Position numbers and translations under genes: made by a program. 64,000 nt of DNA. Origin: Alicyclobacillus acidocaldarius subsp. acidocaldarius Tc-4-1. Lineage in GTDB: Bacteria > Bacillota > Bacilli > Alicyclobacillales > Alicyclobacillaceae. The stretch is from the NCBI RefSeq assembly GCF_000219875.1, contig NC_017167.1, positions 1-64,000 of the forward strand, given 5' to 3'. The notes under the pieces are model-generated. The model saw only the letters and a program-made list of their open reading frames with translations, had not been told where the DNA came from and did no database searches. This document shows positions 1-18,616 of the stretch, piece after piece (the stretch's first letter is position 1; every line of letters begins with the position of its first letter).

Positions 1-35
1 TGGACAAGTCCTTTCAACACTAGGGGGAACCTTTC

Positions 36-1400
36 GTGATGAGTACCAAAGTCGATCCGACCTACGATTCGCTGTGGAACCAGGTCCTCAAGATGGTTCA
101 GGACAAGGTCTCCGGGCCTACGTACAGCACTTGGTTTGAGGACACCCACATCGTACAAATCGATGAGTCGGAGCAAACCGTCTACATCTCCGCACCCTCC
201 ACATTCGTACGCAACTGGCTGTCCGAACATTACACCTCCCTCGTTGAAATGCTGATGATGACCCTGATGGACCGCGAGTATCGGGTGCGATTTATCACAG
301 AAGATGAAGTGAAGGCCCCCGCCGTGATCGTCCGGCGCGCGCCCGATCCCGTCGCAACCGATGAAGACACGGAGACGAACCTCAACCCCCGGTATACCTT
401 TGACTCGTTTGTCATCGGCGCGGGTAACCGCTTTGCGCACGCTGCCTGCCTCGCCGTCGCGGAGCGCCCTGCGAACGCGTACAATCCGCTCTTTATCTAT
501 GGCGGCGTGGGACTTGGAAAGACGCACCTCATGCACGCCATCGGACACTACGTGCGCCAGCATTATCCAAATTTCAAAGTGAGCTACATATCCTCGGAGC
601 GATTCACGAACGAGTTCATCGCCGCCATTCGAGACAAGAATCCCGACTCGTTCCGAGCTCGGTATCGCACCGTCGACGTGCTTTTGATTGACGACATCCA
701 GTTCATCGCCAACAAGGAACAGACGCAGGAGGAGTTCTTCCACACCTTCAACAGTCTTCACGAGGTTGGAAAGCAAATCGTCATCTCGAGCGATCGCCCA
801 CCTCGCGAGATTCCAACGCTGGAAGACCGGCTTCGCTCGCGTTTCGAATGGGGGCTCATCACCGACATTCAACCACCTGATCTCGAGACCCGCATCGCCA
901 TCCTGCAGCGCAAGGCGAAAGCGGACGGCTTAGACGTTCCTGTCGACGTGCTCGCGTTCATCGCCAACCAAATCGACTCGAACATCCGGGAACTCGAAGG
1001 CGCGCTTACGCGGGTGATTGCCTACTCTTCGCTCGTCAAGGAAGATCTGAGCGTCCCTCTCGCCGAGGAGGCCCTGAAGGATTTGATTCACCCGAACCGC
1101 CCCCGCGCGGTCACGGTGAATCACGTCCAGAAGGTAGTAGCCGATCACTACGGCCTCAAAGTCGACGACTTGAAGGGCAAGAAGCGAACGCGAAATATCG
1201 CGTTCCCTCGCCAGATCGCGATGTATCTGACGCGCGAACTGACCGACCTTTCGCTGCCCCGCATCGGAGAGGCCTTCGGTGGACGAGATCACACGACGGT
1301 CATGCACGCTTGCGAACGGGTGCACGAGGAAATGATGAGGGACGACGAGCTGCGCGCGACCATCGAGCGGCTCAGCCAGGCGATACGAACGCTCACCTAA
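36..1400 (+). CDS. dnaA: Chromosomal replication initiator DnaA
   Basis: Initiator ATPase that binds DnaA boxes at oriC, melts the origin and loads the helicase. The 454 residues match the usual family length. The N-terminal helicase-interaction domain is followed by an acidic linker near residue 110, an AAA+ domain with Walker A GGVGLGKT at 156–163 and Walker B LLIDDIQF, and a C-terminal helix-turn-helix with the DnaA signature [14 protein letters not shown] at 36 and ATG at 39 are both possible starts behind AGGGGGAA; spacing slightly favours the GTG. It is first in the dnaA–dnaN–recF–gyrB–gyrA cluster and is followed at once by DnaA boxes. Identification is firm. Confidence 0.98.
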   Translation: MMSTKVDPTYDSLWNQVLKMVQDKVSGPTYSTWFEDTHIVQIDESEQTVYISAPSTFVRNWLSEHYTSLVEMLMMTLMDREYRVRFITEDEVKAPAVIVRRAPDPVATDEDTETNLNPRYTFDSFVIGAGNRFAHAACLAVAERPANAYNPLFIYGGVGLGKTHLMHAIGHYVRQHYPNFKVSYISSERFTNEFIAAIRDKNPDSFRARYRTVDVLLIDDIQFIANKEQTQEEFFHTFNSLHEVGKQIVISSDRPPREIPTLEDRLRSRFEWGLITDIQPPDLETRIAILQRKAKADGLDVPVDVLAFIANQIDSNIRELEGALTRVIAYSSLVKEDLSVPLAEEALKDLIHPNRPRAVTVNHVQKVVADHYGLKVDDLKGKKRTRNIAFPRQIAMYLTRELTDLSLPRIGEAFGGRDHTTVMHACERVHEEMMRDDELRATIERLSQAIRTLT

Positions 1401-1584
1401 CACAGGTTGTCCACAGGTCAACAGCGCGAAACAGTGAACTTATCCACAAAGTTATCAACAGGCTGTGCATGAAGACTGCGGCGAGATCGACGGGTTGTCC
1501 ACATATCCACCGCGCTGATCATGATCACGACGATGATCAGGATCCTTCCTTACTTCTCCTGCTGATCCTGATGCAACGTCCGCG
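1401..1584. other. oriC: Likely oriC segment with DnaA boxes
   Basis: The dnaA–dnaN gap carries four DnaA-box-like nonamers in the same orientation: TTGTCCACA at 1407–1415, TTATCCACA (the consensus) at 1440–1448, TTATCAACA at 1452–1460 and TTGTCCACA at 1495–1503. A partial fifth (TATCCACC) follows directly. Several GATC-containing near-repeats lie at 1515–1545, and ATCAGGATC near 1537 can pair with GATCCTGAT near 1564 to form a stem. In Bacillota the functional origin often has boxes on both sides of dnaA. The region upstream of dnaA is outside the window, so this may be only part of the origin. Confidence 0.8.
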
Positions 1585-1626
1585 ATGAAATCCGACGCTG
1601 CTCTGCACAGGGAAGGGAGTCGACGC

Positions 1627-2751
1627 ATGGAATTCTCACTGCAAAAGCAGGCGCTCTTGAACGCCCTGCAGATTGTCTCCAAGGCCGTGGCTGTGCGAAC
1701 CCCCAAACAGGTGCTGATGGGCATCCTGATCGAGGTTCACGAGGACGAGATCGTCGCAACCGCCTATGATCTCGAACTCGCGATTCAGACGCGTGTACCG
1801 GTCGGTGACGAAACCGGACTCCGCGTGCATCAAACGGGCGCCATCGTCCTGCCCGCTCGATATTTCGGCGACATTGTGCGCAAGCTCCCCGACACGGAAA
1901 TTCATATACGCGTCGACGCCAACTATATGACGGAAATCTCCGCGCAAAGCGTGGAATTTCACCTTCATGGCATCGATGCCGAGGAGTTCCCCGAATTGCC
2001 GAGCTTCATGGGCTATGAGAGTATGCAGATCCCTGCTACAACGTTGGGGCGGCTCATCGAATCCACCGTTTTCGCTGCGGCCACGTCGGAGGTCCGGCCG
2101 GTATTGACCGGCGTGTCGATCACGTCGGATCCCACGCACCTCACGTTCATCGCCACCGACGGCCTGCGGCTCGCCCAGCATCGCGTGCCCCAGGCGGATC
2201 TGCCCGAACGCCAGGTGGTTATCCCGGCAAAGTCGCTCTCCGAGTTGGCGAAGATCTTGCCGGAGGACGAGACGCCCGTGGAGATGGTCCTCACGCCGAG
2301 CCACGGCCTTTTTGTGGTCGGCTCGACGCGGTTTTACACTCGCCTCCTGGAGGGCACGTATCCCGACACTTCACGGCTGATTCCTCGCTCGGCGCGCACA
2401 CAGGTGGTGCTGGACGGAGACGCGTTTCTTCACGCCATCGATCGCGCCGCACTCATCGCCCGCGACAAAGACAATCACATGGTGCGCCTCGAGGTGACGG
2501 GCGATACGCTCACGGTGACCTCGCATTCCCCGGAGGTCGGAAACGTCTCCGAGACGCTGAGCGCCCTGCGCAAGGAAGGCGAAGATCTGCAGATTGCGTT
2601 CAACGGGCGGTACGTGATCGAAGCCGTGCGCGCACTCGACGCCGCCGAGATCGCCATTCGATTCAACGGGGCGAATCAGGCCTTCGTCATCGAGCGAAGC
2701 GGCGATCCGTCCATGCTGCAGCTCATCTCGCCGATACTCTGGAGGTCGTGA
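1627..2751 (+). CDS. dnaN: DNA polymerase III beta subunit (sliding clamp)
   Basis: Ring-shaped processivity factor that tethers DNA polymerase III to DNA. The 374-residue length and three repeated clamp folds match the family. The start MEFSLQKQALLNALQ aligns with other DnaN N-termini, and ATG 1627 lies after a GGGAAGGGAG ribosome binding site. An in-frame extension upstream to 1585 has no comparable signal. The C-terminus ends in the expected LISPILWRS-type tail. The stop overlaps the start of the downstream S4 gene, showing tight translational coupling within the replication operon. Confidence 0.97.
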   Translation: MEFSLQKQALLNALQIVSKAVAVRTPKQVLMGILIEVHEDEIVATAYDLELAIQTRVPVGDETGLRVHQTGAIVLPARYFGDIVRKLPDTEIHIRVDANYMTEISAQSVEFHLHGIDAEEFPELPSFMGYESMQIPATTLGRLIESTVFAAATSEVRPVLTGVSITSDPTHLTFIATDGLRLAQHRVPQADLPERQVVIPAKSLSELAKILPEDETPVEMVLTPSHGLFVVGSTRFYTRLLEGTYPDTSRLIPRSARTQVVLDGDAFLHAIDRAALIARDKDNHMVRLEVTGDTLTVTSHSPEVGNVSETLSALRKEGEDLQIAFNGRYVIEAVRALDAAEIAIRFNGANQAFVIERSGDPSMLQLISPILWRS

Positions 2752-2981
2752 TGGACGTTCACATTCGAGGAGAGCACATCACATTGGGTCAACTGTTAAA
2801 AAAGGTGAGAATCGTGGCCTCGGGCGGCGAGGTCAAGTCGTTTCTCGCCGAAGGGCGCGTGCGCGTCAACGGGGCCACGGAGACGCGGCGCGGCAGGAAA
2901 CTGCGCGACGGCGACGAGATCGAAGTGGAAGGCGCGGTGTATCGCGTGGTGAGCGAATCGGATGGACATCCGGCGCGTTGA
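2751..2981 (+). CDS. S4-domain RNA-binding protein (YaaA/RlbA type)
   Basis: Small 76-residue S4 domain protein, the standard occupant of the slot between dnaN and recF in Bacillota. It shows the S4 core: ITLGQLLKKVRIVASGGEVKS, then a VRVNGATETRRGRKL turn and DGDEIEV. ATG 2751 lies four bases after GGAGGT and overlaps the dnaN stop; the GTG three bases earlier is too close to the Shine–Dalgarno. The Bacillus homologue has been linked to ribosome or RNA binding, but its exact role here is inferred. It overlaps recF by 20 bases, so translation of the three genes is probably coupled. Confidence 0.88.
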   Translation: MDVHIRGEHITLGQLLKKVRIVASGGEVKSFLAEGRVRVNGATETRRGRKLRDGDEIEVEGAVYRVVSESDGHPAR

Positions 2982-4077
2982 ACTCCACGACTTTCGCAAC
3001 TATGCGAAGGCCGAGATCGAATTGTCGCCAGGGGTGAACGTGCTCGTCGGCGAGAACGGCCAGGGAAAGACGAACGCGTTGGAAGCCATGCTGCTCATCG
3101 CTGTGGGCAAGTCACACAGGGCGCATCGGGATCGCGACCTCATCCGCTGGGAACAGGACCGCGCGCGTATCCTGTTGGAGGTCTCGACGCGGTACGGAGA
3201 CCGGCGCCTGATGCTGGAACTGGGGCCGGAGGGGCGCAGGGCGTTCGCCAATGGCGTTCAGGTGGGGCGGATGACCGAGTTTGTCGGCCAAGTGCAGGTG
3301 GTGCTCTTCGCGCCGGAGGATCTCGATCTCGTGAAGGGTAGTCCGCGCGTCCGGCGCAGGTTTCTCGACACGGAACTTGGGCAGCTGGAGCCCTTGTACC
3401 TTCACCACCTGAGCCTCTACAATCGCGCGCTTTTGCAGCGAAACCGTTGGCTGAAGACCGCTTCGCTGTCCCCGGACGACGACGTGCTCGCCACGTTCGA
3501 CCATCAGATTGCGTTTCATGGTGCGCATGTGATTCACCGGCGCCTACGGTTTCTCGCGCGGTTGCGCACATACGCCGCCCGCATCTACAGCGACATCGCG
3601 AGCGGCCGGGAGGAGTTTGCGCTCTCGTACCGAAGTTCCGTTTCCGGCGTCGAGGAAGACATGGGCGTCGAAGACATGACAGAAATCTTACAGCGCGCGC
3701 TCCAGAAAAACCGGGCGCAGGATCTGCGCTTGGGCACCACGAGCGTCGGTCCTCACCGGGACGACGTGCTGCTCTTTCTCGACGGCCGAGAAGTCCACAC
3801 GGCGGCCAGTCAGGGACAGCAGCGGACCATAGCGTTGTCGCTTCGGCTCGCCGAGATCGACTTCATGCGCGAGGAGCTCGGCGAGTATCCCGTGTTGTTG
3901 CTGGATGACGTCCTGTCCGAACTCGACGATCTCCGCCAGCGCAACCTCGTACTGGGCATGAGCCGCAAGGTGCAGACGGTCATCACCACGACCAGCCTCA
4001 ATCGGCTGGGCCAGGAGCTGGACGATTTCCGGCTGTTCCGAGTTTGTTCTGGTATAATAGCCGAAGAACGCGTCTGA
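2962..4077 (+). CDS. recF: DNA replication and repair protein RecF
   Basis: SMC-like ATPase that helps load RecA at single-strand gaps through the RecFOR pathway. The 371 residues include the N-terminal MDIRRVELHDFRNY motif, Walker A GENGQGKTN near residue 33, a signature region near 275–285 (ASQGQQRTIALSLRLAE), and Walker B with D-loop VLLLDDVLSELD near 315. The reading frame begins inside the S4 gene. The two genes that commonly flank it in Bacillus are present except for remB/yaaB, which is absent between recF and gyrB. Confidence 0.97.
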   Translation: MDIRRVELHDFRNYAKAEIELSPGVNVLVGENGQGKTNALEAMLLIAVGKSHRAHRDRDLIRWEQDRARILLEVSTRYGDRRLMLELGPEGRRAFANGVQVGRMTEFVGQVQVVLFAPEDLDLVKGSPRVRRRFLDTELGQLEPLYLHHLSLYNRALLQRNRWLKTASLSPDDDVLATFDHQIAFHGAHVIHRRLRFLARLRTYAARIYSDIASGREEFALSYRSSVSGVEEDMGVEDMTEILQRALQKNRAQDLRLGTTSVGPHRDDVLLFLDGREVHTAASQGQQRTIALSLRLAEIDFMREELGEYPVLLLDDVLSELDDLRQRNLVLGMSRKVQTVITTTSLNRLGQELDDFRLFRVCSGIIAEERV

Positions 4078-6069
<1,992 letters not shown>

Positions 6070-6124
6070 CACGGACACACGGGCGACGCTTGGCCCGGGT
6101 GGAACCAGATGAGAGGTGGCATGC

Positions 6125-8584
<2,460 letters not shown>

Positions 8585-8591
8585 TGGCATG

Positions 8592-8620
8592 GGGCGCGCT
8601 TGGATAGAGGCGCGCCCTTC
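8592..8620 (+). terminator. Intrinsic terminator after gyrA
   Basis: GGGCGCGC at 8592–8599 pairs perfectly with GCGCGCCC at 8610–8617 around a ten-base loop, followed by a short TTCT tail. It lies eight bases after the gyrA stop and so probably ends the replication-gene transcript. The weak T-run lowers confidence. Confidence 0.6.
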
Positions 8621-8650
8621 TGTTACGATGCGAGTGAGGAGGCGGTGTCG

Positions 8651-8764
8651 GTGCAGAACGCGTTTTGGGATTTTCTCGTGCACACGAGCGCGATGTTTCT
8701 CGCCTTTGCAACGTTTGTCGGGCTTTGCTTTATTGTGGTAAACGCCATCGTCAAGGAGAAGTGA
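8651..8764 (+). CDS. Small single-pass membrane protein, 37 residues
   Basis: A short reading frame, starting at GTG 8651 and ending with TGA at 8762–8764, sits nine bases after a strong AGGAGG. The product has a polar N-terminus (VQNAFWDFLVHTS), one hydrophobic helix of about 20 residues (MFLAFATFVGLCFIVVNAIV) and a basic KEK tail, so it should be an inner-membrane peptide with an outside N-terminus. It lies between gyrA and the acetyltransferase gene. I do not recognise a family. Good ribosome binding site and clean membrane topology support translation, but conservation cannot be judged here. Confidence 0.6.
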   Translation: MQNAFWDFLVHTSAMFLAFATFVGLCFIVVNAIVKEK

Positions 8765-8802
8765 GGCCGTGAGGCGCTGGTCGAGACGAGGAGAGTGACC
8801 GC

Positions 8803-9591
8803 ATGTTTCGAAGGCTGACAGCGTCCGATCACGACCGCGTCGTTGCCTACTTGTCGAAACGGCCGGCGCTTCACACGTTTCTCACGGGCGACATCGAGCG
8901 GTATGGTTACGACGCGCCCTTTCAAGAGGTGTACGGGTATCTGACCGACGGACGCGTGACCGCGGTTCTACTGCGTTTCTATGGAAGCTACATCTTTTCG
9001 ACGGAGGGTCCCGACGCCGTAGAAGACGTTGTCCGCATGCTGCAATCGAACACGGCTTGGACGATGGTGCAGGGAGATTCCGTGTCGCTGAGCCTCCTCC
9101 AGGACGTGGGCGGATTTCAACCGCGGCAGGTGCGGGAGTTTGCCTTTGCCGAACGCCCGCCGGGTGCGCCGAGACCCTTTGTCGACACCTCGGGAGTGTA
9201 CCAGGCGACGGTCGATCACGTCGGTCAACTGTGGCAACTGCGAAAGAGTATCGCGGAGTTTGCAAACAGCAACACGACCGAGTTGTCGCTTCGCCAATCG
9301 TTCGAGTCCGGCGACACGCTGTGTTTCTACGTTCCCGGAGAGCGCGGCGAGATGGCGGCGTCCGCGAGCGCGGTGGCCGAGAACACGTGGACGGCGATGG
9401 TCGTAGGCGTGTGCACGCGCCCCCTGTATCGAGGACTGGGCTATGCCACGCGGTGCGTGGCGAAGCTGTGCGACGTCTTCGATGAGCGCGGCAAGACCCT
9501 CTGCCTGTACTACGACAATCCCAACGCTGGTGGCATCTATCGCCGCCTTGGTTTCGCCGTGACGAGCGGGTGGACGCAGTTTTTCAGGTAA
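8803..9591 (+). CDS. GNAT-family N-acetyltransferase
   Basis: Protein of 262 residues with a C-terminal GNAT fold that would transfer an acetyl group from acetyl-CoA to an unidentified amine. Motif A is seen as VVGVCTRPLYRGLGYATRCV near residue 205, with the Q/R-x-x-G-x-G/A acetyl-CoA loop in the form RGLGYA, and motif B as LYYDNPNAGGIYRRLGF near 240. The N-terminal half (MFRRLTASDHDRVVAYL) looks like a degenerate second GNAT domain. ATG 8803 has GAGGAGAG about 11 bases upstream. Substrate unknown; no neighbour suggests one. Confidence 0.8.
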   Translation: MFRRLTASDHDRVVAYLSKRPALHTFLTGDIERYGYDAPFQEVYGYLTDGRVTAVLLRFYGSYIFSTEGPDAVEDVVRMLQSNTAWTMVQGDSVSLSLLQDVGGFQPRQVREFAFAERPPGAPRPFVDTSGVYQATVDHVGQLWQLRKSIAEFANSNTTELSLRQSFESGDTLCFYVPGERGEMAASASAVAENTWTAMVVGVCTRPLYRGLGYATRCVAKLCDVFDERGKTLCLYYDNPNAGGIYRRLGFAVTSGWTQFFR

Positions 9592-9713
9592 ATCTCCAGC
9601 GTGGTGCGGTGAATGGCTGGTCGCGGGGGAACGAGGGTGTAGGCCGCGATGAGCAGGAAAACGGATTCACCTTTGCGCGGAGTCCGCTACAGCGAAGTGA
9701 TGGAGGCGCGCCG

Positions 9714-10094
9714 ATGACGTTTGATGAGCTCATCGCCAGAGCCCAATCCGTGCACGGGTTTCGGCAACTTTCTCCAGAGGCGACGGCCGGATCCGTGGCG
9801 GCGGCGCTCGAGACGGATCAGGGACACGTGTATGTGGGTGTGTGCATTGATACGGCGTGCTCCCTCGGGTTCTGCGCCGAACACGCGGCCGCGGCGGCCA
9901 TGATCACGGCGGGGGAAAACCGCGTGGCCCGGATGGTGGCGGTGGGCCGGGACGGCCGGATCTTACCGCCATGCGGGCGCTGCAGAGAGTTCATTCGCCA
10001 ACTTCATCCCGACAACCGGGAGGCCGAGGTCATGGTGGCGCCGGGCGTCATTGTGAGGCTGGGAGAGCTTCTTCCCCATGATTGGCTCGCGTGA
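9714..10094 (+). CDS. Cytidine deaminase-like zinc protein
   Basis: Protein of 126 residues with the zinc-dependent deaminase signature: CAEHAA near residue 57 supplies the C-A-E ligand and proton shuttle, and PPCGRCREF near 85 supplies the two further cysteines. Members of this family include cytidine and blasticidin-S deaminases; the short length and divergent core make the substrate uncertain. ATG 9714 lies eight bases after GGAGG. The reading frame can be extended upstream but with no start signal. It stands between the acetyltransferase and a conserved-looking hypothetical gene, all in the same direction. Confidence 0.8.
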   Translation: MTFDELIARAQSVHGFRQLSPEATAGSVAAALETDQGHVYVGVCIDTACSLGFCAEHAAAAAMITAGENRVARMVAVGRDGRILPPCGRCREFIRQLHPDNREAEVMVAPGVIVRLGELLPHDWLA

Positions 10095-10122
10095 TGGCGC
10101 ATGGTGTGGAAGGGGGAGCGCA

Positions 10123-10464
10123 GTGAAGCCTAAGACTTTGGAGGATGTGCTTCGGGATCCGGAATTCCGACGACAATATCCGCCGGAATTTCTGAAGGTT
10201 CTCGAAGACCCGAAGTTCCGCCAGGAGTTTCAACAATTCTGTGCGTGGGCGGAATCGCTCATCGATATGAAGAACATCGGCAAAATGAGCCTGGACGAGC
10301 TGGCAGAGTCGGTGGCGGAGCGACTTTGGGGTGTCATGCTCACCATGTTGGAGCGGCAGGTCATCGAAACGGAGCGCGCTGGACGTGACGCGTCGCATCT
10401 TAGAGCGTGGCTTGCAAAGCACGGACGATTCCCTGAACAGGAGGACGAAGAAGGAGACGCTTGA
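10123..10464 (+). CDS. Hypothetical protein, 113 residues
   Basis: I do not recognise the family. GTG 10123 is preceded by GGGGGAG at 10112–10118. The product is a charged, mostly helical soluble protein with two near-repeats at its N-terminus (EDVLRDPEFRRQYPPEF and KVLEDPKFRQEFQQF), suggesting a duplicated helical unit, and an acidic C-terminal tail (EQEDEEGDA). No signal peptide or membrane segment is visible. It is the last gene before the rRNA operon promoter. Confidence 0.7.
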   Translation: MKPKTLEDVLRDPEFRRQYPPEFLKVLEDPKFRQEFQQFCAWAESLIDMKNIGKMSLDELAESVAERLWGVMLTMLERQVIETERAGRDASHLRAWLAKHGRFPEQEDEEGDA

Positions 10465-10564
10465 GCGCAGGCCACGAGGGCATCAAGCGCCCGTTGCCTG
10501 ATCCATCAGTGCGTTTGCGCTTGAGCATTCCTGTTTTTCCTCGTATTTTTCTCCGCGATCCCGC

Positions 10565-10594
10565 TTGACACAGAGGGGGAGGCGGTGATAGTAT
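10565..10594 (+). promoter_or_regulatory. Ribosomal RNA operon promoter
   Basis: A perfect -35 box TTGACA at 10565–10570 is separated by 18 bases from TAGTAT (10589–10594), a four-of-six -10 box. The following leader runs about 125 bases to the 16S gene and contains the CTTGAAAACT sequence common ahead of Bacillota rRNA genes. An upstream T-rich stretch (10530–10550) could serve as an UP element. Confidence 0.75.
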
Positions 10595-10654
10595 CATTTT
10601 CGCCGCCCGCGAGGCGGCAGGAAATCCGCGCGGTGGCGCGGGAATCGCTCCTTG

Positions 10655-10668
10655 AAAACTAAACACAC
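10655..10668 (+). other. Left arm of the 16S precursor processing stem
   Basis: AAAACTAAACACAC at 10655–10668 is exactly complementary to GTGTGTTTAGTTTT at 12300–12313, on the far side of 16S. The two arms would pair in the primary transcript and form the double-stranded substrate from which RNase III releases pre-16S. This is seen directly as a 14-base perfect complement. Confidence 0.75.
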
Positions 10669-10719
10669 GAGACCACCAAGCCCGTAAGTCCTTGTGACCG
10701 AACGGTCAGGATAAAGCAC

Positions 10720-12263
<1,544 letters not shown>

Positions 12264-12369
12264 GGGAGAAGGACGGGGCTTGCGGGTTTGGGGGGTTGGG
12301 TGTGTTTAGTTTTGAGGGAGCGAGAGCTCTCTCGGAGGACCTTGGCAAGTGCATAGGGAGAAAGGCAAG

Positions 12370-15312
<2,943 letters not shown>

Positions 15313-15336
15313 TGAAAGGCTCCCTATGCACGGTGG

Positions 15337-15547
15337 CAAGGGCCAAGAAGACAGATGTGAAGCGACATGCGAGCGAGTAAGGCGCAGAAGCGCCGGCTCG
15401 GGACGCAAGCTTCGCAGAGAAATCTGAGGCGAAGAGAGACGTGAGCGGGTACGCTTGAAAGAGCGACTCGCAACCGAGCTTCGCCGACGATACAGATGCG
15501 AAGCGACATGCGAGCGAGGAGATCTGCAGGCCGAAGGCCGAAGCCCT
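15337..15547 (+). repeat. Imperfect tandem hairpin units in the 23S–5S spacer
   Basis: The 259-base spacer between 23S and 5S contains three related units starting near 15337, 15409 and 15478, spaced 72 and 69 bases. ACAGATG(T/C)GAAGCGACATG with CGAGCGAG is repeated at 15351–15378 and 15492–15519 with one internal mismatch. In the second and third units CTTCGC pairs with GCGAAG across a 13-base loop. A 28-base element at 15520–15547, starting AGATCTGCAGGCC, recurs exactly at 15868–15895 beyond 5S. No gene is visible here. Confidence 0.7.
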
Positions 15548-15571
15548 CCGAGCGAGCATGGAGCGAAGCAG

Positions 15572-15689
15572 GTCTGGTGACCATAGCGGAGGGGCAACAC
15601 CCGTACCCATCCCGAACACGGACGTGAAGACCTCCAGCGCCGAGAATACTGGGAGGGCAGCCTCCTGGGAAGGTAGGTCGTTGCCAGGC
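15572..15689 (+). rRNA. rrf: 5S ribosomal RNA
   Basis: The 5' end GTCTGGTGAC (15572–15581) pairs along its full length with the 3' end GTTGCCAGGC (15680–15689), giving helix I. The internal landmarks ACCCGTACCCATCCCGAACA and GGAAGGTAGG are present. Length about 118 bases is normal. Confidence 0.93.
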
Positions 15690-15693
15690 GAGT

Positions 15694-15733
15694 GACAAAG
15701 GTCAGGCACATCAGCCTGGCCTTTTGTCGTTTG
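15694..15733 (+). terminator. Terminator of the rRNA operon
   Basis: GACAAAGGTCAGGC (15694–15707) folds back on GCCTGGCCTTTTGTC (15714–15728) around a six-base loop, with one bulge and one G–T pair. The right arm and following GTTTGT supply T residues. It lies five bases after 5S and should end the rRNA transcript. Confidence 0.8.
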
Positions 15734-15852
15734 TGCTGAGAACCTCCTCCCTGCGCAGGGCGAGATGCAGCGGTGGACTCTCTCATGCGCGTGAGATGAC
15801 CGATTGGTTCGGCCAGCACCCTAGGACCCCGCTCATCCCAACCGGAAGCGAA

Positions 15853-15912
15853 GTGCGAAGGGCGGGCAGATCTGCAGGCCGAAGGCCGAAGCCCTGCTCC
15901 CGCCCTTCGCAC
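15853..15912. repeat. Long hairpin enclosing a repeated 28-base element
   Basis: GTGCGAAGGGCGGG at 15853–15866 is a perfect 14-base inverted repeat of CCCGCCCTTCGCAC at 15899–15912. The 32-base loop contains the second exact copy (15868–15895) of a 28-base element also found just upstream of 5S. The rest of the 15734–15991 gap holds no gene that I can support. A small mobile hairpin element or a transcript-stabilising structure are both possible. Confidence 0.6.
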
Positions 15913-15991
15913 GAAGCTCTAGACGGTTTTGTCATCTTGACAAATGTGTGACCTTCACTCCTGAAGGCGCGGCAGCTCAAAAATCCGCGCA

Positions 15992-16020
15992 TTGACACCC
16001 CCATAGCCGGTTGTTATACT
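15992..16020 (+). promoter_or_regulatory. guaB promoter
   Basis: A perfect TTGACA at 15992–15997, a 17-base spacer and TATACT at 16015–16020 form a near-consensus housekeeping promoter about 60 bases before the guaB start. No purine-type riboswitch was seen between it and the gene. Confidence 0.85.
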
Positions 16021-16063
16021 GCTCACAATATTTTCGGGACGCCATGCGTAGAGCGCGAGATGA

Positions 16064-17563
<1,500 letters not shown>

Positions 17564-17656
17564 CGTGGAAAGCGGGTCTACGCTGTACTACAATAATCGT
17601 TAGGTCTTCAACCACTCACCGGTCGGTTCCGGTTGCAATACAGAGGGGGATGCGGC

Positions 17657-18541
17657 ATGGCGAATGTCGGCACGGATCGCGTGAAGCGCGGTATGGCGGA
17701 GATGCAGAAGGGCGGCGTCATCATGGACGTCGTCAACGCGGAACAGGCGAAGATCGCAGAGGCGGCCGGCGCTGTCGCGGTCATGGCGCTGGAGCGGGTT
17801 CCGTCGGATATCCGCAAGGCGGGCGGCGTGGCCCGCATGGCCGATCCGGCCATCATCGAGGAGGTCATGAACGCCGTCTCCATCCCGGTCATGGCGAAGT
17901 GCCGCATTGGGCACATCGTGGAGGCGCGCATCCTCGAGGCGATGGGCGTCGACTATATCGATGAGAGCGAGGTGCTCACGCCGGCCGACGACAAGCACCA
18001 CATCGACAAGACCAAGTTCACCGTTCCCTTCGTCTGCGGCGCGCGAGATCTCGGCGAGGCCCTGCGCCGCATCGCCGAGGGGGCCTCGATGATCCGCACC
18101 AAAGGCGAGCCGGGCACGGGCAATATCGTCGAGGCCGTGCGCCATCAGCGCATGATGCAGTCGGCCATTCGCCGCGTCCAGGCGATGTCTGAAGACGAGT
18201 TGTACGCTGAGGCGAAGAATCTCGGCGCGCCGTACCATCTTCTCAAGCAGGTGCACGATCTCGGCCGCCTGCCGGTGGTCAACTTCGCGGCGGGCGGCAT
18301 CGCCACGCCCGCCGATGCCGCGCTCATGATGGAGCTCGGTTCGGACGGCGTGTTCGTGGGGTCCGGCATCTTCAAGTCGGAGAATCCAGAGAAGTACGCG
18401 CGCGCCATCGTCCAGGCCGTGACGCATTATCAGGATTACGAACTGTTGGCGCACCTGTCCAAGAACCTCGGGCAGGCCATGCAGGGCATCGATCTCGCCA
18501 CCCTGCGCGAGGAGGAGCGCATGGCGGTTCGCGGTTGGTGA
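17657..18541 (+). CDS. pdxS: Pyridoxal 5'-phosphate synthase subunit PdxS
   Basis: Synthase subunit that makes pyridoxal phosphate from ribose 5-phosphate, glyceraldehyde 3-phosphate and ammonia supplied by PdxT. The 294 residues carry the family core: [38 protein letters not shown] with the active-site lysine, and [21 protein letters not shown] 17657 lies after AGAGGGGGA. A TACAAT-like -10 box near 17580 may give a separate promoter. A hairpin separates it from pdxT, but the two form the usual pair. Confidence 0.97.
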   Translation: MANVGTDRVKRGMAEMQKGGVIMDVVNAEQAKIAEAAGAVAVMALERVPSDIRKAGGVARMADPAIIEEVMNAVSIPVMAKCRIGHIVEARILEAMGVDYIDESEVLTPADDKHHIDKTKFTVPFVCGARDLGEALRRIAEGASMIRTKGEPGTGNIVEAVRHQRMMQSAIRRVQAMSEDELYAEAKNLGAPYHLLKQVHDLGRLPVVNFAAGGIATPADAALMMELGSDGVFVGSGIFKSENPEKYARAIVQAVTHYQDYELLAHLSKNLGQAMQGIDLATLREEERMAVRGW

Positions 18542-18562
18542 CGCGCAGACGATACGCCTGCG

Positions 18563-18591
18563 AGAGCCGGGGGCGAAGGCCCGCCGGCTCT
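18563..18591 (+). terminator. Hairpin between pdxS and pdxT
   Basis: AGAGCCGG (18563–18570) pairs with CCGGCTCT (18584–18591). There is no T-run beyond TTGC, so this more likely tunes the PdxS to PdxT ratio or protects the upstream message than ends transcription. Twelve PdxS and twelve PdxT subunits are used in the complex. Confidence 0.4.
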
Positions 18592-18616
18592 TGCACGTGA
18601 GAGAGGAGGATGGGCC

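Noticed and set aside
12264-12369. tRNA-Ile and tRNA-Ala genes expected between 16S and 23S
   Set aside because: The spacer is only about 106 bases and no clover-leaf was found.
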